Part shown: piece by piece, positions 42,966 to 52,540 of the stretch | Layout of the letters: each line of letters opens with the position of its first letter | How positions within the stretch are numbered: position 1 is the stretch's first letter | Source: Methylocystis iwaonis | GTDB taxonomy: Bacteria > Pseudomonadota > Alphaproteobacteria > Rhizobiales > Beijerinckiaceae | Length of the DNA: 64,000 nucleotides | Assembly (NCBI RefSeq): GCF_027925385.1 | Contig: NZ_AP027142.1 | Coordinates: forward strand, 434,001-498,000 | Reading direction: 5' to 3' | Notes under the pieces: generated by a model | Told to the model about the DNA's origin: nothing | The model's database searches: none | What the model saw: only the letters and a program-made list of their open reading frames with translations | Translations under genes and position numbers: made by a program

Positions 42966-42981
42966 GTTCGAAATATCGAAC
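42966..42981. promoter_or_regulatory. Candidate operator of the XRE-cupin gene
   Basis: GTTCGA (42966-42971) and TCGAAC (42976-42981) form a perfect inverted repeat with a four-base spacer. It lies 14 bases upstream of the ATG at 42952, the right place for autorepression by the dimeric XRE regulator. Confidence 0.5.
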
Positions 42982-43030
42982 GCGGCATGCAGGCGCTGTG
43001 TAAATTTCAGACGCCGATTGGCTTTAGCCG

Positions 43031-43234
43031 TCAGGCCGCGACTTGCGCCGGGTAGCCGGCGTCTGTGATGGCTTTCGCCAGCGCCTCGGGGTCCTTCGGC
43101 GCCGGGGAGACGTCGACCCTGCCGGTCGCGAGATCGACCTTCACATCCGCGCCGGGCTCGACCGCCTGCACCGCTTTGGTGACATGTTTGACGCACATGT
43201 TGCAGGTCATGTCTTGCACATTGAAAGCCGTCAT
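43031..43234 (-). CDS. CopZ-like copper chaperone domain with its own start inside the copA frame
   Basis: A 67-residue heavy-metal-associated domain with MTCNMC as metal site and DAGYPAQ near the end, the size of a free CopZ. ATG 43234 has a strong Shine-Dalgarno stretch (AAGGAGGAAAG), so it was probably a separate gene before the family D repeat joined it to copA. It is in the same frame as copA, so both a fusion and a free form could be made. Confidence 0.7.
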   Translation of the reverse strand: MTAFNVQDMTCNMCVKHVTKAVQAVEPGADVKVDLATGRVDVSPAPKDPEALAKAITDAGYPAQVAA

Positions 43235-45835
43235 TCTTTCCTCCTTGTTGTCCTGTTTTACGGGCGCAGCCGCCGCCTCGTCATTGCGAGCGGAGCGAAG
43301 CAATCCAGAGCCGAGATGAGTCTCCTGGGTCGCGTCGTCGCTACGCTCCTCGCGATGACCGGGAGGCGTCTCGGCGATGACCGGCGGCTTGAACCGGCGC
43401 AGGCGCAGCGCATTGGTCAGCACGAAGACGCTCGAAAGCGCCATGGCGCCGGCGCCGAGCATGGGCGAGAGCTGCACGCCATTCACCGGATAGAGCGCGC
43501 CGGCCGCGACAGGCACGAGCAGCGCGTTATAGCCGAAGGCCCAGAAGAGATTCTGCTTGATGTTGCGCATCGTCGCGCGCGACACCGCCAGCGCCGCCGG
43601 CACTTTGGCGAGATCGCCCGACATCAGCACGACGTCGGCGGCTTCGATGGCGATGTCCGTGCCCGTGCCGATGGCGACGCCGGCGTCCGCCGCGGCGAGC
43701 GCCGGGGCGTCGTTCACGCCGTCGCCGACAAAAGCGATTTTTTCCGTTTCGCGCAGCCGTTCGAGCGCGGCGACCTTGCCGTCGGGCATCACGCCCGCGA
43801 TCACTTCGTCGATGCCGAGGCGCCGCGCAATGGCGTTGGCGGTGCGCGCCTCGTCGCCGGTGATCATGGCGGTTTTGACGCCGATGGCGTGCAGCGCGTC
43901 GATCGCGGGCTTGGTGGTGGGCTTCAAATCGTCGGCGACACAGAGGATCGCCCGCGTCTCGCCCTCCACCGCGAGATAGAAAGGCGTCTTGCCCTCGTCG
44001 GAGAGCGCGGCGGCGTCTGTCTCGAAGGCCGTCGTATCGAGGCCCAGCGAGGCCATGTAACGCGCGGCGCCGATCGCGACCTTCCGCTTATCGACAAGGC
44101 CGGCGACGCCCATGCCTGAAACAGACTCGAACTGCTCGGCCGCTGGTACAGCTAGCCCACGATCCTTCGCGGCGGCGACGATCGCCGCGCCGACGGGATG
44201 CTCCGATTGCGCCTCGACGCTCGCTGCAAGCCGCAGCAGCGCCGCTTCGTCTTCGCCGGGCGCCGGGATCAGATCGGTGAGGCGCGGCTTGCCGAAGGTC
44301 AGCGTGCCGGTCTTGTCGAAGGCGATGAGCGTCACATCCTGCAAGGTTTGCAGCGCTTCTCCCTTTCGGAACAGCACGCCCAGCTCCGCCGCGCGCCCAG
44401 TGCCGGTCATGATGGCGGCCGGCGTCGCGAGCCCCATGGCGCAGGGGCAGGCGATGATGAGCACGGCGACGGCGCTGACCAGCGCATAAGTGAGCCGCGG
44501 CTCGGGGCCGATCGCCATCCAGACGACGAAGGTGATCGCAGCGATGGCGAAGATCGCCGGCACGAAGACGGCGGTGACGCGGTCGACCATCGCCTGAATC
44601 GGAAGCTTCGCGCCCTGCGCCTGCTCCACCATGCGGATGATGCCGGCGAGGACCGTATCGGCGCCAACCCGCGTTGCGCGGAAGGAGAAGGCGCCGGAGC
44701 CGTTCACCGTCGCGCCCGTGACAGTGGCGCCGATGGTTTTCGCGACGGGCGCGGGCTCGCCCGTCACCATGGATTCGTCGACATAGGATGAGCCTGCCGT
44801 CACGACGCCGTCGGTGGGGATACGCTCGCCCGGCCGCACCAGCACGATATCGCCGACGCGCACGTCGTCGATGTCGACATCGGCCGTGTCGCCGTTGCGA
44901 TCGACGCGCGCGGTCTTGGGCTGCAATTTTGCAAGCGCGCGAATGGCTTCCGAGGTGCGGCCCTTGGCGCGCGCTTCGAGAAACCGGCCGAAAAGGATCA
45001 GCGTCACGATGACGGTCGCGGCCTCGTAATAGACATAGACCGCGCCGGCCGGCAGAAGCTGCGGCAGGAAGGTCGCGACGAAGGAATAGAGATAGGCGCT
45101 GAGCGTGCCGACCGCGACGAGCGCATTCATATCCGGCGCGCCGCGCAGCAGCGCCGGAACGCCTTTGACGAAGAAGACAGCGCCCGGCCCGAAGAGGACG
45201 AGCGTCGCGAGCAGGAAGGAGAATTGGCGCACCAACTCCTCGCCGATCGTCATCATCGTCCAATGATGAAAAGCGGGGACGAGATGCCCGCCCATTTCGA
45301 CGATGAACAGCGGCGCGCTCAGTACGGCGGAGAGGATGAGATTGAAGCGCAGCGTCTTCATCTCCGCCTCGCGCCGCGCGCGTTCGCGGTCGGTCGCGCC
45401 GGCGTCGGTCTCGATGCGGCGCGGCTCATAGCCAGCCTCCGTAATGGCGCGACGCAGGCGCTCGGCGAGGCCGGGGCCGGAGAGGGCGCGCACGCTCGCG
45501 CGCTCCGTCGCGAGATTGACGCTCGCCTCCAACACGCCCGGAACGCCTTTGAGCGCCTTTTCGACATGGGCGACGCAGGAGGCGCAGGTCATGCCGCCGA
45601 CGCCGAGCTCGATCGTCTCGATGACCGGCTCATAGCCGGCGTCGGCCACCGATTTGGCGATCACGGCGGGGTCGGCGCCCGGCGCCAGCGCGACATCGGC
45701 GCGTTCGGTCGCGAGATTGACGCTCGCCGAGGCGACGCCGGGCGTGGCGGTCAAGGCTTTCTCGACATGGGAGACACAGGAGGCGCAAGTCATGCCGCGC
45801 ACGTTGAAATCGAACCGCGTCGTCTCGGCGCTCAA
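43031..45835 (-). CDS. copA: Copper P1B-type ATPase fused in frame to a CopZ-like domain through a repeat
   Basis: A copper exporter. TTG 45835 is used because GAAGGAGGAATAG precedes it. Two metal-binding domains have GMTCASC (about residues 14-20 and 79-85). The ATPase part has the CPC motif [27 protein letters not shown] and [10 protein letters not shown], plus the MxxSS of copper pumps near the end ([17 protein letters not shown]). The pump ends near residue 820. A family D repeat is then read in frame (about 826-852), followed by a linker and a third metal-binding domain ([18 protein letters not shown], from about residue 868). That domain also has its own start (ATG 43234, preceded by AAGGAGG), so it may also be made alone. 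Confidence 0.92.
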   Translation of the reverse strand: MSAETTRFDFNVRGMTCASCVSHVEKALTATPGVASASVNLATERADVALAPGADPAVIAKSVADAGYEPVIETIELGVGGMTCASCVAHVEKALKGVPGVLEASVNLATERASVRALSGPGLAERLRRAITEAGYEPRRIETDAGATDRERARREAEMKTLRFNLILSAVLSAPLFIVEMGGHLVPAFHHWTMMTIGEELVRQFSFLLATLVLFGPGAVFFVKGVPALLRGAPDMNALVAVGTLSAYLYSFVATFLPQLLPAGAVYVYYEAATVIVTLILFGRFLEARAKGRTSEAIRALAKLQPKTARVDRNGDTADVDIDDVRVGDIVLVRPGERIPTDGVVTAGSSYVDESMVTGEPAPVAKTIGATVTGATVNGSGAFSFRATRVGADTVLAGIIRMVEQAQGAKLPIQAMVDRVTAVFVPAIFAIAAITFVVWMAIGPEPRLTYALVSAVAVLIIACPCAMGLATPAAIMTGTGRAAELGVLFRKGEALQTLQDVTLIAFDKTGTLTFGKPRLTDLIPAPGEDEAALLRLAASVEAQSEHPVGAAIVAAAKDRGLAVPAAEQFESVSGMGVAGLVDKRKVAIGAARYMASLGLDTTAFETDAAALSDEGKTPFYLAVEGETRAILCVADDLKPTTKPAIDALHAIGVKTAMITGDEARTANAIARRLGIDEVIAGVMPDGKVAALERLRETEKIAFVGDGVNDAPALAAADAGVAIGTGTDIAIEAADVVLMSGDLAKVPAALAVSRATMRNIKQNLFWAFGYNALLVPVAAGALYPVNGVQLSPMLGAGAMALSSVFVLTNALRLRRFKPPVIAETPPGHREERSDDATQETHLGSGLLRSARNDEAAAAPVKQDNKEERMTAFNVQDMTCNMCVKHVTKAVQAVEPGADVKVDLATGRVDVSPAPKDPEALAKAITDAGYPAQVAA
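43280..43359. repeat. Family D repeat inside the copA reading frame
   Basis: An 80-base palindrome, GTCATTGCGAGCGGAGCGAA at one end and CTACGCTCCTCGCGATGAC at the other. It is translated on the minus strand as an Arg/Asp/Glu-rich segment ([11 protein letters not shown] and LLRSARNDE), joining copA to the CopZ-like domain without a stop or frameshift. Confidence 0.85.
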
Positions 45836-45846
45836 CTATTCCTCCT

Positions 45847-46323
45847 TCAAAGCCAGCGACGCGTGCGCGCCCTATAGGCCTGGTAATCGTTTCCAAATTT
45901 TGCAGCGAGATGCCGCTCCTCCGGCTCGACGGCGAGCTTCTGGAGCCCGAAGGCGAGAAGCGGCGTCAAAAGCACGGTGAAGGGCGAGCCGATGAGAAGC
46001 CCGACGCCCAGAACGACCGCGATATGCGAGATGTAGATCGGGTTGCGCGACCAGCGGAAAGGACCGTCCGTCACGAGATGCGCGGCGGCGCGGTGCGGCA
46101 GGATCGTCGTCTTGTGACGCGCAAAGGCTTGGGCGCACCAAATATCATTGGCGAGCGCGAGCGCGATAATAACGCCGCCGAGGAGCCGGGCGCCGGGGAA
46201 GGCGACAAGCCCCACCAAGGCGCCGCCGCTCGCGCGGTCGAACGCGAGACCGGCGAGAATCGTCAGCGCAATCAGGATCGGCGGCCAGGGCGCGCGGGCG
46301 GGCGGGGCGTCGGGAGAGGGCAT
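45847..46323 (-). CDS. Isoprenylcysteine carboxyl methyltransferase (ICMT/PEMT) family membrane protein
   Basis: A 158-residue membrane protein of the ICMT/phospholipid methyltransferase-like family, with about four helices. The S-adenosylmethionine site block is near the end: HLVTDGPFRWSRNPIYISHI then EPEERHLAAKFGNDYQAYRA. ATG 46323 is preceded by GGAG; the frame is open further upstream but without family sequence. Bacterial members are of mostly unknown substrate. It ends 11 bases before the copper ATPase gene on the same strand, so the two could be co-transcribed, as seen in some metal-transport operons. Confidence 0.85.
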   Translation of the reverse strand: MPSPDAPPARAPWPPILIALTILAGLAFDRASGGALVGLVAFPGARLLGGVIIALALANDIWCAQAFARHKTTILPHRAAAHLVTDGPFRWSRNPIYISHIAVVLGVGLLIGSPFTVLLTPLLAFGLQKLAVEPEERHLAAKFGNDYQAYRARTRRWL

Positions 46324-46400
46324 GATCGGAACTCCGAGCGCCCCTAACATCGCGAGACGCGCCCGAATTTTCAACCCCGCGCCCAAGCCGGAGCGCCCCT

Positions 46401-46455
46401 GGACCGCGGGCCTTCAGGCCCGCATTCTTGGAGCGAGCCTGAAGGCTCGCGGTCC
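46401..46455. repeat. Family C double palindrome upstream of bioF
   Basis: GGACC ends (46401-46405 and GGTCC 46451-46455) frame two hairpins: GCGGGCCTTCAGGCCCGC at 46406-46423 and GCGAGCCTGAAGGCTCGC at 46433-46450. It is the only copy I see in the window and sits 70 bases before bioF. Confidence 0.75.
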
Positions 46456-46525
46456 CGAGGCGCGCGGTCCATTGACCCCATTCGCGCCAGTCTTTACCAA
46501 CCCCCTCGAAATCAGGGAGCGACAC

Positions 46526-47668
46526 GTGGCGGAGACGCTCGAGCCTTACAAGGCGGACCTTGCCGGCCTTGCCGCGCGCGACCGGCTGCGGACGCTCGCG
46601 CCGCGCGCCGGGCTTGATTTCGCCTCCAACGACTATCTGGGGCTTGCCGAATCGCGCGAGCTCTCGGCCGCCGCGGCGGCTGCGGTCGCGCGCGGCGTTC
46701 CCGTGGGCGCCGGCGGCTCGCGGCTGCTGCGCGGCAATCACCCGGAGCACGAGGCGCTGGAGGCGCAGGCTGCGCGCTTCTTCCACGCCGAAAGCGCGCT
46801 GTTCTTCGGCGCAGGCTTCTCGGCCAATGAGGCGCTGCTGTCGACGCTGCCGCAGCGCGAGGATATGATCTTCTACGACGCGCTCATTCATGCGAGCGCG
46901 CATGATGGCATGCGGCTCTCCCGCGCGCCCTGCGCCGCCTTCGCGCATAATGACGTCGGCGCGCTCGGCTACGCGATTGTTGGCTGGCGCGCGAAAGGCG
47001 GCAAGGGGCGTCCCTGGATCGCCGTCGAAAGCCTCTACAGCATGGATGGCGACATCGCGCCGCTCCACGAGCTGATGGCCTTGGCCGACCGCCATGAAGC
47101 CTTTCTGCTGATCGACGAAGCCCATGCTACCGGCGTCTATGGTCCCGGCGGGCGAGGCCTCGCTGCGGCCCTTGAGGGGCGTGAAAATGTGATTTCCGTT
47201 CATACCTGCGGCAAGGCGCTTGGCGCCTCGGGCGCGCTCGTCTGTCTTGCGGCGCCGCTGCGTGATTTTCTGGTCAACCGCTGCCGTAATTTCATCTTCG
47301 CGACAGCGCCCTCGCCGCTTGTCGCGGCTTGCGTGCGCGGCGCCTTGAAGATTGTCGAAGGCGCCGACGACCGCCGCGCGGCCTTGCGCGATCGCGTCGC
47401 GCTTGCGGGTCGCGAGTTGCAGCGTCTGTGCGACGTCGCGCCGTCTGGCTCGCAGGTGCAGCCTGTCATCGTCGGCGCGGACGCTTTGGCGATGTCGCTC
47501 GCGGCGCGGATGCGCATGCGTGGCTATGATATTCGCGCCATCCGCCCGCCGACCGTGCCGGAGGGGACGGCGCGTCTGCGGCTGTCGCTGACGCTCAACG
47601 TCAGCGCAGCGCAGACCACGCAAATGATCTCGGATCTTGCCGAAGAACTCGCGAAGGCGAAGGCGTGA
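46526..47668 (+). CDS. bioF: 8-amino-7-oxononanoate synthase
   Basis: A 380-residue PLP enzyme that condenses pimeloyl thioester with alanine in biotin synthesis. GTG 46526 follows AGGGAGC. Family markers are DFASNDYLGLAESREL (about 31-46), GAGGSRLLRGNHPEHEALE (about 62-80), DEAHATGVYGPGGRGL and the PLP-lysine region HTCGKALGASGAL. bioD follows with a four-base overlap (GTGA) and then bioA. No bioB is in this window, so biotin synthase must lie elsewhere. Confidence 0.93.
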   Translation: MAETLEPYKADLAGLAARDRLRTLAPRAGLDFASNDYLGLAESRELSAAAAAAVARGVPVGAGGSRLLRGNHPEHEALEAQAARFFHAESALFFGAGFSANEALLSTLPQREDMIFYDALIHASAHDGMRLSRAPCAAFAHNDVGALGYAIVGWRAKGGKGRPWIAVESLYSMDGDIAPLHELMALADRHEAFLLIDEAHATGVYGPGGRGLAAALEGRENVISVHTCGKALGASGALVCLAAPLRDFLVNRCRNFIFATAPSPLVAACVRGALKIVEGADDRRAALRDRVALAGRELQRLCDVAPSGSQVQPVIVGADALAMSLAARMRMRGYDIRAIRPPTVPEGTARLRLSLTLNVSAAQTTQMISDLAEELAKAKA

Positions 47669-48291
47669 CGCGCCGCTTCGTGATCGTGGGGACGGATACG
47701 GGCGTCGGCAAGACGATCTTCTCGGCCGGGCTCGTGCAGGCGCTCGGCGCCTCTTATTGGAAGCCCGTGCAGGCGGGTCTCGACGAGGAGACGGATTCGC
47801 AGACTGTGGCGCGGCTCTCCGGCGCGCCGCAAGAGCGCATTCTTCCCGAAGCCTGGCGCTTACGGCTTCCCGCCTCGCCGCATATCGCCGCGCGAGCCGA
47901 GGGCGTGGAAATCTACGCCGCAAACCTCGCGCCGCCAGATGTCGCGGGGCCTCTCGTCATCGAGACGGCAGGCGGCGTGATGGTTCCGCTTACGGATAAT
48001 ATCCTGACGATCGATGTTATGACGCTTTGGCGCCTGCCTGTCATTTTGGTGGCGCGCACGCGGCTCGGTACGATCAATCATTCGCTCCTGACGATCGAAG
48101 CCTTGCGCCATCGCGATATCGCCATTCATGGCGTCGCCTTCGTAGGCGAGGAAGAGCGGGCGGCGCAAGATACGATCGTGCGCATCGGCGAGGTGAAGGC
48201 GCTCGGGCGCCTGCCGCGCCTTCCCGTCTTGTCGAAAGAATCGCTGCGCGCGGCTTTCGACGCGGCCTTCTCGCGAACGGATTTCGAATAG
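47665..48291 (+). CDS. bioD: Dethiobiotin synthetase
   Basis: A 208-residue ATP-dependent enzyme closing the ureido ring of biotin. GTG 47665 overlaps the bioF stop. The P-loop is GTDTGVGKT at residues 9-17, then YWKPVQAGLDEETDS (substrate-lysine region, about 31-45) and VIETAGGVMVPL (about 98-109). It is followed immediately by bioA, so bioF-D-A is one operon. Confidence 0.93.
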   Translation: MTRRFVIVGTDTGVGKTIFSAGLVQALGASYWKPVQAGLDEETDSQTVARLSGAPQERILPEAWRLRLPASPHIAARAEGVEIYAANLAPPDVAGPLVIETAGGVMVPLTDNILTIDVMTLWRLPVILVARTRLGTINHSLLTIEALRHRDIAIHGVAFVGEEERAAQDTIVRIGEVKALGRLPRLPVLSKESLRAAFDAAFSRTDFE

Positions 48292-49557
48292 ATGAGCATC
48301 GTCACCGATTCGCCTGTCTGGCGCCCATTCACGCAACACGCCTTGCAACCGGGCGCCTATAAGATTGCGCATGCCGAAGGCGCGTGGCTCACGGCGGAAG
48401 ACGGAACGCGCTTTCTCGACGCCATCTCATCATGGTGGGTGATCACCCACGGTCATCGTCGCCCGGAGATCATGGCGGCGATCCGCAAGCAGACCGAGAC
48501 GCTCGATCAGATCATCTTCGCGGGCTTCACCCATGAGCCTGCGGAAGCGCTGGCGCGCCGCCTCGTCGAGATCACCCAGCCGGGGCTCGATTACGTCTTC
48601 TACTCGGACAGTGGCTCGACGTCGGTCGAGGTGGCGATCAAAATGGCGCTCGGCTATTGGCGCCATCGCGGCGAGACGCGCGCGCGCGTGATCGCGCTGG
48701 AGCACGCCTATCACGGCGATACGGTCGGTACGATGTCGGCCGGCGCGCGCTCGGTCTTCAACGCGCCTTACGAGCCCTTGCTCTTCGACGTTGCGCGCGC
48801 GCCATTTCCGCATGCGGGGGCCGAGCAGGAAACGCTCGACGCGCTCGAGAAGTTTTGTCGCGAGGGCGCGGCGGCCTTTATCGTGGAGCCGCTGATCCTC
48901 GGCGCCGGCGGCATGTTGACCTACAGCGCGCAGGTGCTGCGCGAGATGAAGCGCATCTGCGAAACATATGGGACGCTCTTCATCGCCGATGAAGTGATGA
49001 CGGGCTTCGGCCGCACCGGAACGCTCTTCGCTTGCGAGCAGGCAGATATCGTCCCCGACATCGCCTGCTATTCGAAGGGCCTCACTGGCGGCGCCGTGCC
49101 GCTCGCCGTCACCATGTGCAAGCGCGAGATTTACGAAGCGCATTATGCGCGGGATCGCGCCCGCGCCTTTTTCCATTCGAGCTCCTATACCGCCAATCCG
49201 ATCGGCTGCGCCGCCGCTTTGGCCAATCTGGAAGTATGGGAAAAGACCGACGCGCGCGCGCGCGTCGCAAATCTCTGCGCCATGCAGGCCGAACGCGCCG
49301 CGCGTTTTGCGCAAGACTCACGCTTTTCGTCAGTGCGTCAGCTCGGCACGATCGTGGCGCTCGATATGACGGTCGCGCAGAGCGGCTATCTCGCCACCAT
49401 CAGCCTCGATCTCATGCGCTTTTTCAACGCGCGCGGATTGCTGCTGCGCCCGCTCGGGCCGACAATCTATGTGCTGCCGCCTTATTGCGTGACGGGCGAG
49501 GAGCTGGATCTTGTTCACGCGGGGATCGACGAGGCGGCGCGCCAATTCGGAGGTTGA
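48292..49557 (+). CDS. bioA: Adenosylmethionine-8-amino-7-oxononanoate transaminase
   Basis: A 421-residue PLP aminotransferase that makes 7,8-diaminopelargonate using S-adenosylmethionine. Markers are VWRPFTQHALQPG, SSWWVITHGHRRPEIMAAIR, YSDSGSTSVEVAIKMALGYW, FIADEVMTGFGRTGTLFAC and the PLP-lysine block CYSKGLTGGAVPLAVT. The ATG follows the bioD stop directly. The gene ends next to a family F palindrome and converges on fadD. Confidence 0.94.
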   Translation: MSIVTDSPVWRPFTQHALQPGAYKIAHAEGAWLTAEDGTRFLDAISSWWVITHGHRRPEIMAAIRKQTETLDQIIFAGFTHEPAEALARRLVEITQPGLDYVFYSDSGSTSVEVAIKMALGYWRHRGETRARVIALEHAYHGDTVGTMSAGARSVFNAPYEPLLFDVARAPFPHAGAEQETLDALEKFCREGAAAFIVEPLILGAGGMLTYSAQVLREMKRICETYGTLFIADEVMTGFGRTGTLFACEQADIVPDIACYSKGLTGGAVPLAVTMCKREIYEAHYARDRARAFFHSSSYTANPIGCAAALANLEVWEKTDARARVANLCAMQAERAARFAQDSRFSSVRQLGTIVALDMTVAQSGYLATISLDLMRFFNARGLLLRPLGPTIYVLPPYCVTGEELDLVHAGIDEAARQFGG

Positions 49558-49668
49558 CCCCCTCCCTGTCCCTCCCCCGCTTTCGCGGGAGAGGGGACGC
49601 TCACGATCAGCGTTGTCGATGAAGGACGCGCTCTGCTCCCTCTCCCGCGGGAGGGCTGGGGAGGGGGC
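49558..49668. repeat. Family F C/G-rich inverted repeat between bioA and the acyl-CoA ligase gene
   Basis: CCCCTCCCTGTCCCTCCCCC on the left and GGAGGGCTGGGGAGGGGG on the right form a long imperfect palindrome of about 110 bases. It fills the whole space between two convergent stop codons, where it may terminate both. Confidence 0.75.
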
Positions 49669-51399
49669 CTACGCCTGCTCCTCATTGGCAGGCGCCTTGG
49701 GCCGCGCGAAATATTCGTCGCGCAGCGCGCGGCGCAAAATCTTCCCCACATTGGTTTTCGGCAAGGAATCACGAAACTCGTAGAAGCGCGGCACCTTGTA
49801 GCCGGTGAGTCGCTCATGGGCGAAGCGGCGCAGCTCGTCGGCTGTAAGGCTCGGATCGCGTGCCGTGACGAAGGCCATGGGCGCTTCGCCGGAATGGGCG
49901 AAGGGCACGCCGATGACGGCGACTTCCTTCACCTTCGGGTGTTCGGCGAGCGCCGCCTCCACCTCATTGGGATAGACGTTGAATCCCGAGACGAGAATAA
50001 TGTCCTTCAGGCGATCGACGATCTTGAACATGCCGTCCGGCTGCATGACGGCGACGTCGCCCGTCTTGAAGAAGCCGTCGGAGGTCATGGCCTTGGCGGT
50101 CTCGTCGGGGCGGCGCCAATAGCCCGGCGTCACCTGCGGGCCGCGCGCCCAGAGCTCGCCGCGCTCGCCAAAGGGCGCCGCGTCGCCATGCTCGTCGCGC
50201 AGCGTAATCTCGGTCGAGGGAAGGGGGTAGCCGATGGCGCCGGTGAACTCCGCAATGTCTGCGCGGTTGACGGTCAGGATCGGCGACGTCTCGGAGAGGC
50301 CGTAGCCTTCGACGATCGGTTTTCCGCTTATCGCCTTCCATTTTTGCGCGACGACCTGCTGTGTCGACATGCCGCCGGAGATGCTCATCTTGAGATTGGA
50401 GAAATCGACATCCCTGATACGCGGGTGATCGGCGAGAGCTGCATAGAGGGTGTTCACGCCCGAGAAGACGGTGAAGCGGGCGTTGCGCACCGTCGCGATA
50501 AGCCCCTTGAGGTCGCGCGGATTGGCGATGAGCAGGCAGCAGCCGCCCGCCCGCATCGTCAGCATGCAGCAGGCCGTGAGCGCGAAGATGTGGTAGAGCG
50601 GCAGCGCCGTCACCATCACATGCGGGCCGGTCGGCCCGAGATAGGAGTCGAGCCAGGCCCAGGTCTGCTCGACATTGGCGGCGACGTTGCGGTGGAGCAA
50701 AATTGCGCCCTTGGCCACGCCGGTGGTGCCGCCCGTATATTGCAGAAAGGCGACGTCCTCGGGCGCGATTTGGGCCGGCGTGAACGGACGCTTGCCGCCT
50801 TCGCGCAAAACCTCGGCGAAGGACAGGCTTTCCGCAATTGCATAGGCGGGAACCGCCCGCTTGATCTGCCGCGAGACGAAATTCACCAGGAAGCCTTTCA
50901 GCCCCATGAGATCGCCGGGCGCGACGATGATCGCCCGTTCGACTTTCATGCGCGGCCAGGCGGCTTGCGCGGTATGTGCGAAATTTTCGAAAACGAAGAG
51001 GAAACGCGCGCCCGCGTCGTTGATCTGGAATTCGAGTTCGCTCGGCGTATAGAGCGGATTGACGTTCACGACCACGCCGCCCGCCAATAAAACGCCGAAG
51101 AGGATCGCCGGATAGGCGAGAACATTGGGCGACATGATCGCGACGCGATCGCCTTTCTCCAGCCCTTGTCTTTGCAGCCAGGACGCGACGGCTTCGGCGG
51201 CGCGGGTCAATTCGCGATAGCTGAGCCGTGCGCCGAAGCTTTCCATCGCGGGGCGATCGGCATAGGCGGCGGCGCTTTTGCGCAGGAGATCGACGAGGGT
51301 CGAACGGCCTGGGTCGATCGTGGCCGGAACGCCCGCCGGATAGGAAGCGAGCCAGGGCCGCGTCGCATAGGGGTCGTGCTGTTGCTCTGGGCTCGTCAT
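49669..51399 (-). CDS. Long-chain fatty acid-CoA ligase (FadD-like AMP-binding enzyme)
   Basis: A 576-residue acyl-CoA synthetase of the ANL superfamily. I chose ATG 51399 (MTSPEQQHDP) because GAGGGTGGAAA precedes it. The AMP motif is FLQYTGGTTGVAKGAILLHR (about 205-224). YGLSETSPILTVNR (about 365-378) is the adenine loop, and GWFKTGD-type sequence appears as GFFKTGDVAVMQPDG. The catalytic lysine region near the end is RDSLPKTNVGKILRRALRDE. It activates fatty acids with ATP and CoA; a chain-length class cannot be read from sequence. Confidence 0.92.
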   Translation of the reverse strand: MTSPEQQHDPYATRPWLASYPAGVPATIDPGRSTLVDLLRKSAAAYADRPAMESFGARLSYRELTRAAEAVASWLQRQGLEKGDRVAIMSPNVLAYPAILFGVLLAGGVVVNVNPLYTPSELEFQINDAGARFLFVFENFAHTAQAAWPRMKVERAIIVAPGDLMGLKGFLVNFVSRQIKRAVPAYAIAESLSFAEVLREGGKRPFTPAQIAPEDVAFLQYTGGTTGVAKGAILLHRNVAANVEQTWAWLDSYLGPTGPHVMVTALPLYHIFALTACCMLTMRAGGCCLLIANPRDLKGLIATVRNARFTVFSGVNTLYAALADHPRIRDVDFSNLKMSISGGMSTQQVVAQKWKAISGKPIVEGYGLSETSPILTVNRADIAEFTGAIGYPLPSTEITLRDEHGDAAPFGERGELWARGPQVTPGYWRRPDETAKAMTSDGFFKTGDVAVMQPDGMFKIVDRLKDIILVSGFNVYPNEVEAALAEHPKVKEVAVIGVPFAHSGEAPMAFVTARDPSLTADELRRFAHERLTGYKVPRFYEFRDSLPKTNVGKILRRALRDEYFARPKAPANEEQA

Positions 51400-51532
51400 T
51401 TTCCACCCTCGAAAAAGGAATCTGGCAATTCGAACGGTCTGGCGCCGAATCGTTTTCTGCAATCAAAATAGCGCGTGTGTCAGGCGTTTAACGGCGACCG
51501 AGCCGCGAGAATTGTGCTGCGGCGCACGAAAT

Positions 51533-52540
51533 TTACGATGCGCTGCAAGAAGCGCCCATGCCGGCGAGCAATGCGAGGCCGAGGCCAAATACCAGAAGCG
51601 CGGCGAGAAGCTCGGCCGTGCGCGCCACGATCGCCATGCGCCGCGCGCCGCCGCCGCTGACGCGCAGCGCCAGATCCTTGGCGTAGACGGCGACGGCGGC
51701 GAGCGCGCCGGTCGTCACGGCTGTGCCCGCCGACATCGCCAGAACCGCGCCGGCGCCTGCCGCGAGCGTCTCCTGCGACAGCGTGAAGACCAGAATAAGA
51801 ATCGCGCCGGAGCAGGGCCGCAATCCCGCCGCGAACACGGTCGCAAGAGCGTCTCCCCAACGAAAGCCCGGGCCGGACAGCGTCGCTGGATCAGGCGCGC
51901 AGCCGCAGCTTGGACCATGCGTGTGGCTGGGATCGTCGATCGCTTCGCACAGGAACCGGCTGGAGCCGCTCGCAGCGGCGACGGCCACGGCCGGTTGGCG
52001 CAGAGCGGCGAGAAGGCCAGAGCCTTTGGACCATAGGAGCTTCGCGCCGAGCGCGGCGATGGCGAGATAGCTCGCGATTTCGATGACGCGCGCGGCGTTG
52101 GTCATCTGCCCCGCGGTGGCGCGAAAGACGACCGCCGCGACGAGAACCAGCGCAATCGCCACCACGCCCTGCAGCAAAGCGGCGAGGGCGGCCAGCGTCA
52201 GCCCGCGCTTCAGTTGCACTTCCTTGGCGACCATATAGGAGGTCAGCACGGCCTTGCCGTGGCCGGGTCCGGCGGCGTGAAAGACGCCATAGGCGAAGCT
52301 TGCCGCGGCGAGGGCGAGAAAGGCGCCGGGGTCGGTTTTCAGCGCGCGCGCGGCCGCCTGCAGCTCGGCGTTGAACTTGCCTTGCCATGCGAGCATGAGG
52401 CCAGCGAAGCCCCCGGCGCCGCAGGCCGTCTCGCCGGCGCCAATGGCGAAGGGATGGCGCTGGGCGGCCGCGGGCTCGATCGCGCAGACCGCGAGCGCCA
52501 GGACAGCCGCCGCAAGGAACCCCAACCGCCGCGGCGTCAC
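51533..52540 (-). CDS. NicO/RcnA-type nickel/cobalt transporter
   Basis: A 335-residue membrane protein with an N-terminal signal-like segment and about six helices. The metal-path signature GVFHAAGPGHGKAVLTSYMV (about 84-103) is the NicO hallmark. A His/Cys-bearing loop (THGPSCGCAPD, about 217-227) is likely to bind metal. LRPCSGAILILVFTLSQ is a second conserved block. Its start overlaps the stop of the DUF1007 gene upstream (ATGA). The pair DUF1007-NicO is a common two-part Ni/Co uptake or efflux system; a link with the cobalamin cluster that starts 1 kb away is plausible. Confidence 0.85.
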   Translation of the reverse strand: MTPRRLGFLAAAVLALAVCAIEPAAAQRHPFAIGAGETACGAGGFAGLMLAWQGKFNAELQAAARALKTDPGAFLALAAASFAYGVFHAAGPGHGKAVLTSYMVAKEVQLKRGLTLAALAALLQGVVAIALVLVAAVVFRATAGQMTNAARVIEIASYLAIAALGAKLLWSKGSGLLAALRQPAVAVAAASGSSRFLCEAIDDPSHTHGPSCGCAPDPATLSGPGFRWGDALATVFAAGLRPCSGAILILVFTLSQETLAAGAGAVLAMSAGTAVTTGALAAVAVYAKDLALRVSGGGARRMAIVARTAELLAALLVFGLGLALLAGMGASCSAS

